The notes beneath the pieces are model-generated. The model was not told the DNA's origin and ran no database searches. It was given only the letters and a program-made list of their open reading frames with translations. Positions 26,859 to 35,463 of a stretch of DNA of 57,462 nucleotides are shown here, one piece after another. The translations under genes and the position numbers were made by a program. This DNA comes from Candidatus Oceanisphaera merdipullorum (GTDB taxonomy: Bacteria > Pseudomonadota > Gammaproteobacteria > Enterobacterales > Aeromonadaceae). The DNA is taken from positions 1 to 57,462 of the forward strand of contig JAHLFI010000050.1 in assembly GCA_018883865.1 (NCBI GenBank). The letters run 5' to 3'. The first letter of the stretch is position 1, and every line of letters begins with the position of its first letter.

Positions 26859-27806
26859 TTACTCACATTCTGGCTCGCCTAAATTAAAGGCCGGCAACGG
26901 CTCGCCGGTAAGGCGCGCGGGCGGCAGGGCGGCCACCTTTAACATCCAGCTCTGTGCTTGGGGCTCAATCTCAGCTTCATCTGCCGTCACTGGATAAATG
27001 AGCGCTATTTTAAGCTTTGGGTTGCGCGCTTGCAGGCGCTGCACTGTGCCCAATCCCTCTTTGATATGAAAACGGCCCAGCGTGAGCATAACGCTGTGGT
27101 TGGGATGCAAAGTGAGATAGTCATTGATGCTTTCGGCCATGGTGTCGTCCCAGCTGGTTTGGGCGGCAAATTGCGCCTCGCTCGGCGCTTGTCCATGATG
27201 ACGATTGGCCATAAATAGCGCCTTGTAGGCATCAAAAGCAAGCGTTAACTGCTTGGCGACCCAACGCCGTTCGTGCGCCGGTAAGCGCTGTAAATACTCA
27301 GGCCCAAACTTAGCGATGCAGCGCACTATGTGGCGCGGGGCATTGGCGGCGATGACCGATGCGTGAGCCTCTTTTGCCAACATTAGCAGGGCTCGATAGT
27401 CGCTTTTATAGCTGGGCCAGGCATTGGCTTGTTTAACGAATACGTCTTCACCCAACTCGCCGGCTAAATAACGGTTTATCTCTGCTTGATGGTCGCGACT
27501 AAATTGCTCCATGGCTAAGGCCCAAGGGCGGGGTTGTTGCAGTAAAGCGGCGAATAAATCCGCCTGAAAACGGTGTATTCCCTGATGACCGTGCAATTCT
27601 CCCACCATCACCACATCAAAGTCGGCTAGTTGTACCGCCGCTTGGACGGGGGTGAGTGGCTGCTGTTCAGCGTCCATGAGTTGATAATCATAAAGCGTGT
27701 TGAGACTCAAAGTTGACACAGAGCTTTGTGATAATGAGGTCACTTGGCAGCCCATCAGCAATAGGCTGAACAGTGCCAAACTAAACCGGCATAATAAAGG
27801 GCGCAT
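26859..27806 (-). CDS. ChaN-like haem-binding lipoprotein
   Basis: A 315-residue lipoprotein with a lipobox LLMGC (Cys20). After a short linker the ChaN core begins: FDVVMVGELHGHQGIHRFQADLFAALL, with the His-rich motif, WALAMEQFSRDHQAEINRYL, ASVIAANAPRHIVR, and LTLGRFHIKEGLGTVQRL. ChaN proteins bind cofacial haems and are linked to iron uptake in Campylobacter and Pseudomonas (PhuW). The downstream extension after about residue 270 is variable. GAGG lies five bases before the ATG. It converges on dosC; its promoter region has a triple 14-base repeat. The symbol is left open because function is inferred only by family. Confidence 0.82.
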   Translation of the reverse strand: MRPLLCRFSLALFSLLLMGCQVTSLSQSSVSTLSLNTLYDYQLMDAEQQPLTPVQAAVQLADFDVVMVGELHGHQGIHRFQADLFAALLQQPRPWALAMEQFSRDHQAEINRYLAGELGEDVFVKQANAWPSYKSDYRALLMLAKEAHASVIAANAPRHIVRCIAKFGPEYLQRLPAHERRWVAKQLTLAFDAYKALFMANRHHGQAPSEAQFAAQTSWDDTMAESINDYLTLHPNHSVMLTLGRFHIKEGLGTVQRLQARNPKLKIALIYPVTADEAEIEPQAQSWMLKVAALPPARLTGEPLPAFNLGEPECE

Positions 27807-27826
27807 AATACCTCGTAGTTATTGAA

Positions 27827-27868
27827 CGTTAGTTAATGAGCATTAGTTAATAAGCGTTAGTTAATGAG
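27827..27868. repeat. Three tandem 14-base repeats
   Basis: Units at 27827, 27841 and 27855 read CGTTAGTTAATGAG, CATTAGTTAATAAG and CGTTAGTTAATGAG; the outer two are identical and the middle differs at two positions. They lie 20-60 bases before the ChaN-like start, in the divergent region with the HcaT-like gene, where a regulator could bind in tandem; slippage in replication is an alternative origin. Confidence 0.8.
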
Positions 27869-27952
27869 CTGAGCCAATAAGCCCATGGCGGTAAAGGGGA
27901 ATGCCATTCCATTGCGTTATTATAAGGTGGTGCGCGTGATGAAGGTGAAAAC

Positions 27953-29140
27953 ATGAATATGCGTAGCCGTAGCCGTGCTTGGGCACTGAACGCTTGCTCA
28001 CCGGCCACTTGGCTAGCGGGTGTGTTTGGGCTGTTTTATTTTAGCTACGGTATTTATCTGCCTTATTGGTCGCTGTGGTTAGACGGTGCTGGTGTCTCTG
28101 CCCACCACATTGGCCTTTTGCTTGGCGCCAGCATGCTGGCGCGCACCGTCGGCAACTTATGGGTGATGAGCCAAGTACGCTCAGCCCTGCATTTGCAGCC
28201 GGCGCTGCGTATATTAGCTTGCATCAGTTTATTCAGCGGACTGGCTTTTTACTGGGCAGACTCTGGGCTTTACCTTTGGCTGTTGATGCTGCTATTGAAT
28301 TTTTTCTATCCAGCTCTGATCCCGCTCAACGACACCTTAGCCAGTCGCTATATAGTACAGGTGCGTTTGGATTACGGCCGCGCGCGGCTGTGGGGATCTT
28401 TGGCCTTTATTGTGGCTAATATCTTGGTGGGCCAAGTGAGCGCCCACTACGGAGTAGACTGGATCTTGCATTTATGGCTGCTGGGCTTGTTGGGTTTGAG
28501 TCTGATGAGCCTAGTACCGGTGAGCCCTAAGCCGATGTCGGGCGCTGATGAGCCAAAAGGCGAGGGGCTTAGCACAGTGTGGCGTAGAGCCGGCATGCCA
28601 AGTTTTTTATTAATAGTGGCATTATTACAAGGCAGCCATGCTTTTTACTATGGCTTTAGCGCGCTTTATTGGCAGCAACAAGGCTATGCCACCAGCACAG
28701 TGGGCTACTTATGGGGCTTAGGGGTATTAGCGGAGATCCTCGTTTTGGCCTGCAATAAGCGCTGGTTTTCCCACTTGAGTGCGCGGTATTTATTATTACT
28801 TGGGGCCGGATGCGCGCTGGTAAGATGGGGCATTTTAGGCACAACTACCGAGTTGGGGTGGTTAATAGCCGCGCAACTGTTGCATGCGGGCAGCTTTTGT
28901 TTCAGTCACTTAGGCGCGATTCGCTACATTAGTCGCGATTTAGCGCCCCATGCTGCAGCGGGCGCACAGGCCCTCTATGCCGCCTTGGCCATGGGCTTAA
29001 TGGTGGCGCTCTTGTTGGCGTTGTCGGGTTACTTGTATCCTGTTTGGGCAGGGCGAGTATTTTGGCTGATGGCCGCACTGGTGCTGCCGGTATTCTGGGT
29101 ATTACGCAAACCATTAACGCCAGCGCCAAGCTTTACGTAG
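27953..29140 (+). CDS. MFS transporter of the HcaT (phenylpropionate) family
   Basis: A 395-residue major-facilitator protein with about 12 hydrophobic segments. The N-terminal FGLFYFSYGIYLPYWSLWLDGAGVSAHHIGLLLGASMLAR, the FYPALIPLNDTLASRY stretch and LDYGRARLWGSLAFIVANILVG closely follow E. coli HcaT, a putative 3-phenylpropionate transporter. No hca catabolic genes are present, so the substrate is unknown. AAGGTG precedes the ATG. The crbS-like gene follows 61 bases later in the same direction. Confidence 0.85.
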   Translation: MNMRSRSRAWALNACSPATWLAGVFGLFYFSYGIYLPYWSLWLDGAGVSAHHIGLLLGASMLARTVGNLWVMSQVRSALHLQPALRILACISLFSGLAFYWADSGLYLWLLMLLLNFFYPALIPLNDTLASRYIVQVRLDYGRARLWGSLAFIVANILVGQVSAHYGVDWILHLWLLGLLGLSLMSLVPVSPKPMSGADEPKGEGLSTVWRRAGMPSFLLIVALLQGSHAFYYGFSALYWQQQGYATSTVGYLWGLGVLAEILVLACNKRWFSHLSARYLLLLGAGCALVRWGILGTTTELGWLIAAQLLHAGSFCFSHLGAIRYISRDLAPHAAAGAQALYAALAMGLMVALLLALSGYLYPVWAGRVFWLMAALVLPVFWVLRKPLTPAPSFT

Positions 29141-29201
29141 TACGCGGTAGGCGATACGTAAAGCGTATATTTCATGCCTCAGTCTTCATAAAGGAACTTA
29201 G

Positions 29202-32200
29202 ATGCAGGGTTGGACCGTCATTAATATCGCATTGGCCTATTTAGCCGTGTTGTTTTTGTGCGCTTGGCTGGGTGATAAGACAAAGGTTGGCCATGAGGGC
29301 GGTCGACTGCGGCCTTTGCTTTATAGCTTATCGCTGGCGGTGTATTGCTCGTCGTGGAGCTTTTTTGGCACAGTCGGCCAAGCCACCACAGATAACTGGT
29401 CTTATTTTTCTATTTATCTTGGCCCCATCTTAATGTTCACCTTGGCGGGGCCTTTTTTGGCGCGCCTGATTGACGTGGCCAAGCGTGAGCATATTACCTC
29501 AATTGCGGATTTTATTGCCGCCCGCTACGGCAAGTCGCAACGCTTAGGCGTGTACGTGACTTTGATCGCCATTGTTGGCGTCTTGCCTTATATCGCCTTA
29601 CAACTCAAAGCCATCGTCATGGGGCTACATTTAGTGGCACCGGATGTAGTAGGCAATCATGGCCAAAATGCCAGCCAAGTGGCGTTTATGGTCACCGTAT
29701 TATTTAGCGTCTTTATCTTGCTGTTTGGCACCCGCCATATTGATGCCACCGAGCACCAGCGCGGCGTTATGGTGGCGATTGCCGTGGAGTCCGTGGTCAA
29801 ATTAGTGGCCTTTATTGTGGTAGGTGGCTTCGCACTGTGGCTGATTGTGGCTTATCCCAATCAAGAGCGGGTCATGATCACCGAACAGGTGATCAGCAGC
29901 TTTACTCAAGTGAGCGGTGCAAATTTGCTCGACATGGCCGTGTATACGCTCTTGTCTATGAGTGCTGTTGTCTGTCTGCCGCGCCAGTTTCATGTGACTG
30001 TGGTAGAAAGCCATGGCTCGGCAGACTTGCACTGGGCACGGCGCTTATTTCCCATGTATTTATTGTTAATGGCACTCTTTGTGTTGCCACTGGCGCTAGC
30101 CGGTCAGCAATGGTTGCCGGCAGATGCTTCACCCGACACTTATGTCATTAGCCTACCGCTGGCACAAGGGCAGCCGGGTTTGGCGGTGTTGGCCTTTATT
30201 GGTGGTGCTTCGGCGGCCACCGGCATGATGATTATTTCCATTATCGCGCTGGCCATCATGGTGAGTAATGATCTGGTGCTGCCGTTGATCTTGCGCCGCC
30301 GCCAAGTGAAGGGGGCCGATTTTAATGACGTGGGACAGCTGTTGCTCAAGGTGCGACGCGCCACCATAGTGGTAATCATGATCACCGCCTGGCTGGTGTT
30401 CTTATGGTTGGGCGACGTCGACAGCCTATCGCGCATTGGTTATTTGAGCTTTGCCGCTATCGCCCAGTTTATTCCGGCCTTGGTACTGGGTTTATTTTGG
30501 CGTGGCGGCAATCGACGTGGCGCTTATTGGGGCTTAAGTCTCGGTATGTTGATGTGGCTGTTAAACTTGATGGCCGAAAGCGGTTTTTTTGCCGGTGATG
30601 CCGACAGCAACATCTTACTCTGGCTGTTAACGCCGCCGCAATGGGGCGCAGTGGCCGGCATGAGTCCGGTTACCTGGGGCATTTTATTAAGCCTAGTGTT
30701 TAACTTAATGGCCTACCTATTAGGCTCTTGGTGGTCGATGTCCACGGTGAGCGAGCGCTTACAAGCGGCGGCCTTCGTGGGGCGTCAACATAAAGATGAC
30801 GGTGGCGTGTATCGCGCCAAGGTGTCGGTACAAGATCTGGAGCAGTTGGCCTCGCGCTTTGTGGGCGCGGCTCGCGTGAGCCGCGCTTTTTCTCGCTACG
30901 CCGGCGAGCACGGAACGCTGGATGGCAGTATGCAAGCGCCCGCTAGCCTTATTCGCCACACCGAGCGGGTGTTGGCCGGTGTCTTCGGTGCTTCATCCGC
31001 GCGCCTAGTATTGGCCTCTGCCTTACAAGGCTGCTCCATGGAGCTGGATGAGCTGGCGACCATAGTGGATGAAGCTGGCGATGTGTTTCGTTTTAATCGT
31101 GGCCTATTACAAGGCGCGATTGAACACATAGGCCAAGGCATTTCTGTGGTCGATAAAGAGCTTAATCTGGTGGCCTGGAACCGGCGCTATATAGAGCTGT
31201 TTGGCTACCCTATGGGGCTTCTCCAAGTAGGGCGGCCCATTGCCGATATTATTCGTTACAACGCCGAACGGGGCCTGTGTGGTCCAGGTGACGTCACACA
31301 GCAGGTGGAGCGCAGGTTGCGCTATATGAGAGCGGGATCGCCACATATTTCATCGCGTACTCGAGCCGATGGTCGGGTGATTGAGGTGCAAGGCAATCCC
31401 ATGCCGGGCGGTGGCTTCGTGATGACCTTTAATGACATCACCACCTTTCGCCAAGCGGAGCAATTGCTGAAAGACACTAACCTGCAGTTAGAGGCCATGG
31501 TGGTCGAGCGCACCCATGAGCTTTCGACGGTGAACCAGCAATTGCTGGCGGCTACCTTTGAAGCGGAAAAACTCAGTGCCTCCAAGAGCCGCTTCTTAGC
31601 GGCAGTAAGCCATGACCTAATGCAACCGCTCAATGCTGCTAAGCTGTTTGCTTCTTCCTGGCTAGAAACCTCTCATGATGATGAAAGTCGTCGCCTCGCC
31701 GGACATATCGATAGATCCTTGGTGGCAGCAGAAGACTTAATTGGCGACTTACTGGATATGTCGCGTCTCGAGTCAGGCACGCTTACCGCTAAGCCCTCCG
31801 ACTTTGCGTTGGCTGAACTATTTGACACCCTAAAGGCCGAATTTGGTGTGCTAGTGGAGCAAGATGGTGGGCGCCTGAGTGTCATAAACAGTCACTTAGG
31901 CGTGCACAGTGATGCACGATTATTGCGCCGTATCTTACAAAACTTTCTCACCAATGCGCTGCGTTATAATCCGGGCGGTCGGATGTTGCTGGGCGCTCGG
32001 CATAGAGGCGACAGCTTGTGCTTAGAGGTCTGGGATAACGGTCCCGGTATTGCCGCCGATAAACAAGGTGCCATCTTTGATGAATTTAGGCGCCTAGAGC
32101 ACGGCCAACGCCAACATCAACAAGGTTTAGGATTAGGATTGGCGATAGCGCAAGGTTTGGCCGTGATGCTGGGCCACAGTTTGGCGGTGCGCTCCATTGA

Positions 32201-32666
32201 GGGTAAAGGCTCTGTGTTTAGCGTGACGGTACCGCGATCTGTGGCGGGGCGTGGTAAGTCTGCTGCTTTGCCCACCGAGATTGGTAGCGTTTCTACTAGC
32301 CAATTAGTCGGCTTAAAGGTTCTGGGTATTGATAATGAGGCGGATATTTTAACTGCCATGGGCAGCCTGCTCGGCCGTTGGGGATGCGAGGTACGGTTAG
32401 CCCTTAACGCGGCGGAGGCCGAACTACATTATGCAGACGGCTTTTTTCCGGAAGTGATACTGTCGGATTATCACTTGGACGCCGGTGAAATTGGCGTCGA
32501 GGTGGTGGCTCATTTGCATCAAGCATATGGGCAGGTGCCGACTGTGATCATCAGCGCCGACCGCCAGCCCGAGCTGCAGGCGCAATTGCAGCAATTGAAT
32601 TTAAGCTATTTAAGTAAACCCGTAAAACCCATGAAGCTAAGGGCTTTGTTGCAGCATTTGGTTTAA
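29202..32666 (+). CDS. Hybrid sensor kinase with SLC5 transporter domain, CrbS-like
   Basis: This 1154-residue protein combines transport and signalling. Residues about 1-510 form a sodium/solute-symporter (PutP-like) domain with 12-13 helices (SSWSFFGTVGQATTDNW, ADFIAARYGKSQRLGVYV). A STAC-like linker (about 530-625) leads to a PAS domain (about 635-760), a coiled coil, and HisKA with phosphoacceptor His804 in AVSHDLMQPLNAAK. The HATPase has NFLTNALRYNPGG, DNGPGIA and GLGLGLAIAQGLA. A receiver domain (about 1035-1154) has Asp1089 in ILSDYHLD and Lys in SKPVKP. The architecture matches Vibrio CrbS and Pseudomonas MxtR, which switch on acetate use. AAGGAA precedes the ATG. The convergent LuxR-type gene is the likely partner. 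Confidence 0.9.
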   Translation: MQGWTVINIALAYLAVLFLCAWLGDKTKVGHEGGRLRPLLYSLSLAVYCSSWSFFGTVGQATTDNWSYFSIYLGPILMFTLAGPFLARLIDVAKREHITSIADFIAARYGKSQRLGVYVTLIAIVGVLPYIALQLKAIVMGLHLVAPDVVGNHGQNASQVAFMVTVLFSVFILLFGTRHIDATEHQRGVMVAIAVESVVKLVAFIVVGGFALWLIVAYPNQERVMITEQVISSFTQVSGANLLDMAVYTLLSMSAVVCLPRQFHVTVVESHGSADLHWARRLFPMYLLLMALFVLPLALAGQQWLPADASPDTYVISLPLAQGQPGLAVLAFIGGASAATGMMIISIIALAIMVSNDLVLPLILRRRQVKGADFNDVGQLLLKVRRATIVVIMITAWLVFLWLGDVDSLSRIGYLSFAAIAQFIPALVLGLFWRGGNRRGAYWGLSLGMLMWLLNLMAESGFFAGDADSNILLWLLTPPQWGAVAGMSPVTWGILLSLVFNLMAYLLGSWWSMSTVSERLQAAAFVGRQHKDDGGVYRAKVSVQDLEQLASRFVGAARVSRAFSRYAGEHGTLDGSMQAPASLIRHTERVLAGVFGASSARLVLASALQGCSMELDELATIVDEAGDVFRFNRGLLQGAIEHIGQGISVVDKELNLVAWNRRYIELFGYPMGLLQVGRPIADIIRYNAERGLCGPGDVTQQVERRLRYMRAGSPHISSRTRADGRVIEVQGNPMPGGGFVMTFNDITTFRQAEQLLKDTNLQLEAMVVERTHELSTVNQQLLAATFEAEKLSASKSRFLAAVSHDLMQPLNAAKLFASSWLETSHDDESRRLAGHIDRSLVAAEDLIGDLLDMSRLESGTLTAKPSDFALAELFDTLKAEFGVLVEQDGGRLSVINSHLGVHSDARLLRRILQNFLTNALRYNPGGRMLLGARHRGDSLCLEVWDNGPGIAADKQGAIFDEFRRLEHGQRQHQQGLGLGLAIAQGLAVMLGHSLAVRSIEGKGSVFSVTVPRSVAGRGKSAALPTEIGSVSTSQLVGLKVLGIDNEADILTAMGSLLGRWGCEVRLALNAAEAELHYADGFFPEVILSDYHLDAGEIGVEVVAHLHQAYGQVPTVIISADRQPELQAQLQQLNLSYLSKPVKPMKLRALLQHLV

Positions 32667-32737
32667 GACTGTGAGGAAAGTGATGAGGCGTGAGCCTCAA
32701 TGGGTAGGCGAGATATGTTCTTATACCTGACACATCA

Positions 32738-33367
32738 CTATTCATTAATCTGCGACATGGCGATCACCGCTTGGGTGCGGTTTTTTACATTGAGTTTGCG
32801 AAAAATGGCGGTAACGTGGGCCTTAACGGTGGCTTCGGAGACGCTGAGTTCAAAGGCAATTTGCTTGTTTAATTTGCCTTCAGACAACATAGCCAGCACC
32901 TTAAACTGCTGAGGCGTAAGGCTGGCAAGGCGTTCGGCAATGTTATCCGCAGGTGCCGCGGTTAGGCTAACACCGGCCGGAAACCAAGTGTCACCGGCTA
33001 AAATGGCGTGCAAGGCGGCGACTAATGCCGGCAGTGGCGTGGATTTAGGAATAAAGCCCATGGCGCCAAAATGCATGGCTTGTTGCACCACGGCCGGCTC
33101 TTCGGTGGCCGAGACGATGACCACAGGTAGCTCAGGGTAAAGATGGCGCAAGCTGGCAAGGGCAGAAAAACCACTGGCGCCCGGCATTTTCAAGTCCAGC
33201 AATAATAAGTCCACCTCTGCCTGCTCGGCTAATAGCTGCATTAATTGATCAATACTGTCTACTTCCCGTAGCGCAACGCCCGTTACCGCTTGGCTGACGG
33301 CTAAGTGCAGCGCATTGCGAAACAAGGGATGATCATCGGCAATAATAATGCGATAGCCTGTGTCCAT
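32738..33367 (-). CDS. LuxR/NarL-type response regulator, CrbR-like
   Basis: A 209-residue response regulator. The receiver domain (about 1-125) has the acidic pair Asp11-Asp12, phospho-acceptor Asp58 in LLLLDLKMPG, Ser/Thr in VIVSATEE and Lys in GFIPKSTPLPAL. A C-terminal LuxR-type helix-turn-helix (about 145-205) contains LTPQQFKVLAMLSEGKLNKQIAFELSVSEATVKAHVTAIFRKL. It faces the CrbS-like kinase with 71 bases between stops. In Vibrio cholerae and Pseudomonas the equivalent CrbR/ErdR activates acetyl-CoA synthetase (acs); no acs gene lies in this window. Partner assignment rests on position and kinase type. Confidence 0.9.
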   Translation of the reverse strand: MDTGYRIIIADDHPLFRNALHLAVSQAVTGVALREVDSIDQLMQLLAEQAEVDLLLLDLKMPGASGFSALASLRHLYPELPVVIVSATEEPAVVQQAMHFGAMGFIPKSTPLPALVAALHAILAGDTWFPAGVSLTAAPADNIAERLASLTPQQFKVLAMLSEGKLNKQIAFELSVSEATVKAHVTAIFRKLNVKNRTQAVIAMSQINE

Positions 33368-33626
33368 GAGTTAGTGAGTCCTTGGGTGTGCATGCGATTC
33401 ATAAAAGAGAGCCTAATGACTCATTATCATAAGGTCTTAAGCGCAAACTGAGAACCAAATCAATCGATTTTCGTGATCCAGTGAGGGAATGCATGACATT
33501 TAAACGCGCGTGGTATTTATCGTAAAGGTCGTCAGGCTGGAGTACGAGTCGGGCGAAAAACCTACCTGATTGGATTTGGCGGGTGGGACCCGACGCACCG
33601 ATTAGCTGGCGGTGAGTCATACTCTG

Positions 33627-33770
33627 ATGAGCATATTATTATTGTGTGTGGGTGCTTTAAGCATGTTGCTGGCATTATTCTCTAATTTTGTGGTGATCTT
33701 GGTATTTTCTTTGTTAGGTCTAGTTGGTGTATGGTTGGCACAGCGCTTATCAGATGTGCAAAATCTCTAG
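33627..33770 (+). CDS. Possible 47-residue membrane protein
   Basis: A short frame of 47 codons from the ATG at 33627 encodes a hydrophobic product starting MSILLLCVGALSMLLALFS, followed by FVVILVFSLLGLVGVWLAQR and a short polar tail ending in SDVQNL. That makes two adjacent membrane segments. An in-frame GTG at 33612 is an alternative start, with a stop codon just beyond it. No good ribosome site is seen before either start. It precedes the DUF3108 gene in the same direction. I do not recognise a family, and the frame could be chance. Confidence 0.4.
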   Translation: MSILLLCVGALSMLLALFSNFVVILVFSLLGLVGVWLAQRLSDVQNL

Positions 33771-33824
33771 CGATGCAAGATAGCTAAACGTCACACAGGC
33801 AAATATCCAGATAAGGAAATGTTG

Positions 33825-34523
33825 ATGATTAAACCAATTTTATGGCTATTGGCGCTGGTACTCACCAGTGCCTCGGCTTTCGCCCAAGATATTGATCATT
33901 TAAGCGCAGAATATAGTGTGCTACTCAATGGTGATAAAACTCGCGGCGTGAACACCTTGAAAATTGACCGTAATAACGATAACTATAATGTGCGCTTTTC
34001 GTTGACGCACTGGCTGTTAGACGTGGATCAGCAAGCCAACTTTAGCTGGAAAAACTGTACCGCTACACCACATACCTTTAGCTATAAAACCAAATACTTA
34101 GGTATGCGCAATGAAGAGCGTCTGGTGTTTGATCAAAAGACCGATATGGTGCTCTTTCAGGATAAAAATGGCGATAAGTTAGTCCCTACTGAAGGAGAAG
34201 CGTTTGATCCGGTGAGTTTTTTCTTTGAAGCTCGTTGCGACTTAATGGCTGGCAAAACTACGTTAACCTATCCGGTCGCTCGTGATGGCGAAATTAAGAC
34301 AACCACCTTTAATGTGGTCGGCAAAGAAATCGTCAATACCGGTATCGGTCCCTATGAAAGCCTGATAGTCGAACGGGATCGCGGTAACAGTAGCCGCAAA
34401 ACTCGGTTCTGGGTGGCACCAGAGCTTGATTATCAACTGGTACAAATCAGTCACGTTGAAAATAACCAACTCTCGGTCACCGTCACCTTGGATAAGCTCA
34501 GCTATAGCCTAGTAAAAAACTAA
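33825..34523 (+). CDS. DUF3108 domain periplasmic protein
   Basis: A 232-residue exported protein. A signal peptide (MIKPILWLLALVLTSASAFAQ) is followed by a beta-rich domain of the DUF3108 family: LSAEYSVLLNGDKTRGVNTLKI, a W-containing LTHWLLDVDQQANFSW, a TFSYKTKYLGMRNEER strand, FDPVSFFFEARCDLM and a C-terminal RKTRFWVAPELDYQLVQISH. The last stretch is a family hallmark. Function is unknown; proteins of this fold are often near cell-envelope genes. The ATG at 33825 has AAGGA seven bases upstream; the ATG at 33819 is too close to it. Confidence 0.82.
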   Translation: MIKPILWLLALVLTSASAFAQDIDHLSAEYSVLLNGDKTRGVNTLKIDRNNDNYNVRFSLTHWLLDVDQQANFSWKNCTATPHTFSYKTKYLGMRNEERLVFDQKTDMVLFQDKNGDKLVPTEGEAFDPVSFFFEARCDLMAGKTTLTYPVARDGEIKTTTFNVVGKEIVNTGIGPYESLIVERDRGNSSRKTRFWVAPELDYQLVQISHVENNQLSVTVTLDKLSYSLVKN

Positions 34524-34728
34524 CAGCGAAAAACTAATAGCCAAAAAGTAAGAGCCACCAGATAACAGCCCATGGATGAGCTTGGCTCTTCTCGAGCGTT
34601 CTGCCGTCGCTAGCTGCCCCATGTCATTCTGGTCGCGCTGCATTCTGGCTGCGCTGAGCATTAAGTTGTGAAAAAGCTCGGTTACCTCACGCGGGCCATA
34701 CAGCTTTTGTTGGTGCTGAGTTATATTT

Positions 34729-35397
34729 ATGACCTTTGATTGGACATATATTCGGGTATGGCAGGAGCAGAAAGTGATAATAATAGGCATCTTAGTGCTG
34801 TTAGGAGCTGCTTGGACCTTTGATTGGCAGGCTTGGCTGAATGATAAAGTCCGCCACCATCTGTGCTTTGGTGCCGCCATTGCCTTAGTGCCGTTATGGA
34901 TGCTGCAAGCGGGGGTCAAGCCGGGTTTAGAAGTGCATTTTCTGGGGTTAACCACGCTTGCGCTCTTATTGGGTTGGCGCATGGGCATGCTGATGGCCGC
35001 GCTAAGCTTGCTGCTGGTTACCGTCTTTGGTTTTGAGTCTTGGGCTATGTTTGGGCCTAACTTATTACTGGGTGTGATAGTGCCGCTCAGTGCTAGTTAC
35101 TTGTTTTTTTTACTCACTTACAGCTACTTATATCGCCACCTATTTGTTTATATTTTTGTCGCCGGTTTCTTGAATGCCGTTTTCACTATCACTTTAAAAA
35201 CCTTACTGTTTTCGGCCTTTATGGTGTGGACTGACCAACACAGTTGGCAGGTGGTATTTGATAATTATCTGAGCGTGCTACCGTTATTATTATTACCCGA
35301 AGCCCTACTCAATGGCATGGCCATTACCGTGCTGGTGGTGTTTAAACCGCACTGGCTGTGCACTTATCGGGACCGAGATTATATTATTAACAAGTAA
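34729..35397 (+). CDS. CbiM-like (COG3235 type) integral membrane protein
   Basis: A 222-residue inner-membrane protein with about six helices. The segment KPGLEVHFLGLTTLALLLGWRMGMLMAALSLL resembles the CbiM/NikM family of energy-coupling-factor permeases that take up cobalt or nickel, and NLLLGVIVPLSASYLFF the next helices. The N-terminal His-containing HIPDG motif that binds metal in true CbiM is missing, and no CbiQ/CbiO ATPase genes are near. A stand-alone member of unknown transport role is the best description. The start has a weak ribosome site. Confidence 0.65.
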   Translation: MTFDWTYIRVWQEQKVIIIGILVLLGAAWTFDWQAWLNDKVRHHLCFGAAIALVPLWMLQAGVKPGLEVHFLGLTTLALLLGWRMGMLMAALSLLLVTVFGFESWAMFGPNLLLGVIVPLSASYLFFLLTYSYLYRHLFVYIFVAGFLNAVFTITLKTLLFSAFMVWTDQHSWQVVFDNYLSVLPLLLLPEALLNGMAITVLVVFKPHWLCTYRDRDYIINK

Positions 35398-35463
35398 TAG
35401 AAGGTTTAGCTCAGCCGCTATGTCTGATAGGCTGCGTTTTCATCCTTTTTATGTGAGACGCTG

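Noticed and set aside
33399-33620. A 73-codon minus-strand frame between the CrbR-like gene and the small membrane ORF
   Set aside because: Low-complexity basic product, no ribosome site, no recognisable family.
34509-34988. A 159-codon minus-strand frame
   Set aside because: It overlaps the start of the CbiM-like gene and its product is not protein-like in composition.
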